From Roseibium aggregatum (GTDB taxonomy: Bacteria > Pseudomonadota > Alphaproteobacteria > Rhizobiales > Stappiaceae): 64,000 nucleotides of DNA. Below the pieces are notes generated by a model. That model did not search any database, had not been told where the DNA came from, and saw only the letters and a program-made list of their open reading frames with translations. Shown piece after piece: positions 61,310 through 64,000 of the stretch; position 1 is the first letter of the stretch, and the number at the start of each line of letters is the position of its first letter. Made by a program: the position numbers and the translations under genes. Location: contig NZ_JAEKJZ010000003.1 of NCBI RefSeq assembly GCF_017309185.1, positions 62,001 to 126,000 of the forward strand, given 5' to 3'.

Positions 61310-63745
61310 ATGTTCGCGGGAATGCGTTTGTCGAAGAAAATTCCGGCGCTTGTGGTCGGGACCGCCGCAGTCGTCGGTATCGGTGTCGCTCTGGAGAGCT
61401 ATTACACTTCTGCTTCCAGCCTCGATGAACTGACAAGGCAACGCCTGATTGCTGCGGCGCACACAGGGGAAGAGCAGTTTCGAACCTATTTCGAGACGAT
61501 CGAAAGCGAACTTATTCTCGTGGCGGAAAACCCGGGAACCGCATCCGCGGTCAAGGACTTTTCGGCGGCCTGGGACAGCATGGAAGCCTCGGGTCCTGGC
61601 GCCATGGAGACCCTGCAGGCTGCGTACATCACGAAAAACCCTCATCCGGTCGGCGAAAAGGATCAGCTCTACAATGCTGACACCGGAACGGACTACGACA
61701 CAGCCCACTCCGTTTATCACAAATGGTTCCACACGCTCCAGAAGGACCACGGTTATTACGACGTGTTCCTGTTCGATACCAAGGGTAACCTGGTTTATTC
61801 GGTGTTCAAGGAAGCGGACTACGCCACGAATTTCCTGACAGGTGGCGGTGAATGGGCGGACAGTGATCTCGGAACGGTTTATCGTGAAGCGCTGGAGATC
61901 AAGGAACACAAGGAGGTCGCCTTCAGCGACTTCGCGCCTTACGGACCGAGCGCGGGAGCGGCGGCGAGCTTCATGGCTCACCCGGTTCTCGACAAGGAAG
62001 GCGAAACTGTCGGTGTGCTGGCGTTCCAGATGCCTGTGGGAACGATCAACGCGTTCATGCGCCGCAATTTCGGTCTGGGGGAAACCGGTGAGATCCTGTT
62101 GGTCGGCGAAGACAGGCTTATGCGCAACGATTCGGAATTTACCAAAGGCGTGGACGATATTCTGGTCACAAAGATCTCAAGCCCGGTTGTCGACAAGGCG
62201 TTCCAGGACGGCACCGCCTTCGGCATAGACACCTTGCACCGGAGCGAGAAGCTGGAATTCGATGCCGTGAAATTCGATTATCGCGGCGTACCGTATGTGC
62301 TTGTTGCGGCCCAGTCCTACGACGCGGCCGTTGCCCCGATCGTCAAGGCACGCAACAACATGTTCGTCGTTGCACTCGGGCTGCTTGTCATTGCCTCTGT
62401 CGCGGCCATTTTCGCTGCGCGCTCGATTACCAGACCGATTGCCAGGCTCGTGGACGCGATGGAGCGTCTTGCCGGTGGCGATACGAAGGTTGAAATCGAT
62501 GGTGTGGGGCGATCCGACGAAATCGGCGACATGAGCAAAGCAGTCCAGGTCTTCAAGGACAATGCGATCGAGCGCCTGAAGCTTGAACAGCAGGCTCAAA
62601 ACGAGCGGGACCGCGAACGTCAGCGGCAGATCTTCCTCGAGGACCTAATCAATAGCTTCAAGTCCACGATTTCGACGCGCCTGGCCACTGTCGCGGATCA
62701 GATGTCCAGCATGCGCAACTCGGCGGAAACCTTGAACACTCTGGCAAGCGATGCCCAGTCGGAAGCGAATTCGGCCGGAAACGCTTCACGGAGCGCTTCG
62801 GAAAACGTGTCGGCGGTTGCCGCCGCGACCGAGGAAATGACGGCCACTGTTCAGGAAATCGCCAATCAGACCGAGGCCACGACGAAAATCGTCAACGAGA
62901 CCGTCGAGGCGGCGGAGGCGACCAACCGCAACGTGGCCACGCTTTCGGAGGCTGCCGATCATATCGGCAGCGTCGTCAATCTGATCCGGGAAATCGCGGC
63001 CCAGACCAACCTCCTGGCCCTGAACGCGACCATCGAGGCCGCCCGGGCGGGCGAGGCCGGGCGCGGCTTCGCGGTCGTCGCGGCGGAGGTCAAGGACCTC
63101 GCCGAGCAGACGTCCAAGGCTACCGACGAAATCTCAGGGCGTATCGGCGGTATTCAGACGTCGGTGCGCGATGCAGCTGGCGCGATCGGGCACATTTTCG
63201 AAAAAGTCTCCGACATCAAGGCTCTGACGAGTTCCGTGGCCGGGGCCATCGAAGAACAGCGTGCCGCCAACGAGGAAATCGCCCGCTCGGCAAAAATGGC
63301 CAGCGACAGCACGGGAGCCGCCGCCGACAACATGAGTTCGGTTTCCGGAGCGGTGCTGCAAACCTCCGACGAAGCCGGATCGGTGAACGCGTCCTCGGAT
63401 CTTGTTTCCGAAGCCAGCGATCGTCTTGCCGAGGAGGTCGAGCGGTTCCTTCAGGATGTGACCAAGGACGTGGAGGACCGCCGCCACGCCGCGCGCAAGG
63501 CCTTTTCGCAGGAAGTGACCGTCAGACTTGAAGACGGCGGGAAGCGGACCGTCGAGTTTATCGACGTGAGCGCCAAAGGCGCGCAGGTCAAGGACATGAA
63601 AGACGTTGCCGTCGGCCATAGCCTGGTCTTCGAGCTCATGGATGGAACGCATCTTTCCGGGAAGGTCGTGCGCATGACGGAAGCCGGCTGCGGCGTTGAA
63701 TTCACGCAGGTCCTGCAAGAGGACCACGCCCTGATCGCCGCCTGA
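61310..63745 (+). CDS. Methyl-accepting chemotaxis protein with C-terminal PilZ domain
   Basis: 811 residues. First membrane helix about residues 11-30 ([20 protein letters not shown]), a large periplasmic Cache-like sensor domain to about 345, second helix [24 protein letters not shown] from about 370 ([20 protein letters not shown]). The signalling hairpin tip, [20 protein letters not shown], begins near residue 563. A PilZ domain occupies about 724-800: RHAAR at 725-729 is the RxxxR motif and DVSAKG at 752-757 is the D/NxSxxG motif, both needed for c-di-GMP binding. So ligand sensing and c-di-GMP level could be integrated in one receptor. No che genes are nearby. Confidence 0.93.
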   Translation: MFAGMRLSKKIPALVVGTAAVVGIGVALESYYTSASSLDELTRQRLIAAAHTGEEQFRTYFETIESELILVAENPGTASAVKDFSAAWDSMEASGPGAMETLQAAYITKNPHPVGEKDQLYNADTGTDYDTAHSVYHKWFHTLQKDHGYYDVFLFDTKGNLVYSVFKEADYATNFLTGGGEWADSDLGTVYREALEIKEHKEVAFSDFAPYGPSAGAAASFMAHPVLDKEGETVGVLAFQMPVGTINAFMRRNFGLGETGEILLVGEDRLMRNDSEFTKGVDDILVTKISSPVVDKAFQDGTAFGIDTLHRSEKLEFDAVKFDYRGVPYVLVAAQSYDAAVAPIVKARNNMFVVALGLLVIASVAAIFAARSITRPIARLVDAMERLAGGDTKVEIDGVGRSDEIGDMSKAVQVFKDNAIERLKLEQQAQNERDRERQRQIFLEDLINSFKSTISTRLATVADQMSSMRNSAETLNTLASDAQSEANSAGNASRSASENVSAVAAATEEMTATVQEIANQTEATTKIVNETVEAAEATNRNVATLSEAADHIGSVVNLIREIAAQTNLLALNATIEAARAGEAGRGFAVVAAEVKDLAEQTSKATDEISGRIGGIQTSVRDAAGAIGHIFEKVSDIKALTSSVAGAIEEQRAANEEIARSAKMASDSTGAAADNMSSVSGAVLQTSDEAGSVNASSDLVSEASDRLAEEVERFLQDVTKDVEDRRHAARKAFSQEVTVRLEDGGKRTVEFIDVSAKGAQVKDMKDVAVGHSLVFELMDGTHLSGKVVRMTEAGCGVEFTQVLQEDHALIAA

Positions 63746-63768
63746 CGGCGAGACGTCACCATTCTGGA

Positions 63769-63794
63769 AAAGGACACCTTCGGGTGTCCTTTTT
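63769..63794 (+). terminator. Intrinsic terminator of the chemoreceptor gene
   Basis: AAAGGACACC (63769-63778), TTCG loop, GGTGTCCTTT (63783-63792), then TT. Perfect 10-base stem with a stable tetraloop, 24 bases after the stop codon. Confidence 0.88.
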
Positions 63795-63929
63795 GTTGCG
63801 GCACATGCGGAAACGGGATCCGCTCGCCGGTGCCGGACACCTTGCAGGAACACCACAATGTGATCCCGTTCCGGATCTTTTCGCGGCAGGATGAGCGTTC
63901 CTGGAAGAACCAGCCGAAAGCGAAGTCTC

Positions 63930-64000
63930 ATGACCGATACAGCCGACCTGACCATGGACGATGTTCTGCAGATCGACATTGTCTCCGATGTTGTCTGCCC
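63930..64000 (+). CDS. DsbA/FrnE-family oxidoreductase, N-terminal fragment
   Basis: Only 23 residues are inside the window: MTDTADLTMDDVLQIDIVSD and then VVCP. The phrase IDIVSDVVCP normally continues into WC and is the start of the DsbA-like thioredoxin fold in FrnE-type cytoplasmic oxidoreductases and 2-hydroxychromene-2-carboxylate isomerases. There is no signal peptide. The gene is cut by the window edge, so the CxxC motif cannot be confirmed. Confidence 0.65.
   Translation, partial: MTDTADLTMDDVLQIDIVSDVVC

Overview
The window is 64 kb of a GC-rich genome packed with high-affinity ABC importers, one-carbon/methylamine enzymes and alphaproteobacterial-type regulators. The gene content (aglEFGK without MalK-style neighbours, a ProXWV-type quaternary-amine importer, an MttB-family methyltransferase beside a dimethylglycine-dehydrogenase-like flavoprotein, a PilZ-tailed chemoreceptor) suggests a marine or host-associated alphaproteobacterium, most likely Hyphomicrobiales of the Roseibium/Labrenzia/Stappia kind. 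That placement is inference: the window has no rRNA or tRNA gene.

Layout. 0-4.4 kb: end of a family-5 binding protein and the dppBCDF-type peptide importer. 4.5-5.6 kb: an RTX-like protein built from 17-residue repeats. 5.9-7.8 kb: arsR-arsC-acr3 arsenic operon. 8-10 kb: three small secreted proteins, one with SH3 and MliC (lysozyme inhibitor-like) parts and one NTR/TIMP-like. 10.2-16.4 kb: tex, a TetR regulator with a perfect palindrome upstream, a RecD/Dda-like helicase and a DAO-type oxidase. 16.7-20.2 kb: fatty acid desaturase coupled to a PhnD-like protein, a LysR regulator and a small secreted protein behind a hairpin. 20.4-24.5 kb: dimethylglycine-dehydrogenase-like protein and MttB homologue. 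24.7-29.9 kb: APH-fold protein with a broken catalytic motif and a split Fe(III)/2-aminoethylphosphonate-type importer. 30-36 kb: Tat-exported metallo-beta-lactamase-fold protein, LysR, gnd, thioredoxin-ccdA pair, TIM-barrel isomerase, VOC protein. 36.8-39.8 kb: proXWV-type importer. 40-42 kb: TolC-family protein and an AT-rich island. 42.3-49.4 kb: GntR regulator, LacI regulator and aglEFGK. 49.7-52.7 kb: putative metal ABC operon with a His-rich PCuAC-like protein. 52.9-59.8 kb: phoA and the ugp-type operon, both with PHO-box-like sequences. 60-64 kb: KDG kinase, MCP-PilZ chemoreceptor and the start of a FrnE/DsbA-like gene.

Two themes tie the window together. First, in all five importer operons the binding-protein gene is followed directly by a hairpin that looks like an intrinsic terminator, before the next downstream gene or the permease; this would give many binding proteins per membrane complex. 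Second, phosphorus scavenging: PHO-box-like direct repeats precede phoA, the ugp-type operon and, more weakly, the binding protein of the Fe/AEP-type importer. Intergenic space also holds head-to-head pairs of palindromic REP-like units, one pair with compensatory stem changes.

Functions are from reading translated sequences and motifs; no database search was run. Start codons were moved from the longest open frame where a ribosome-binding site, signal peptide or family length argued for it.
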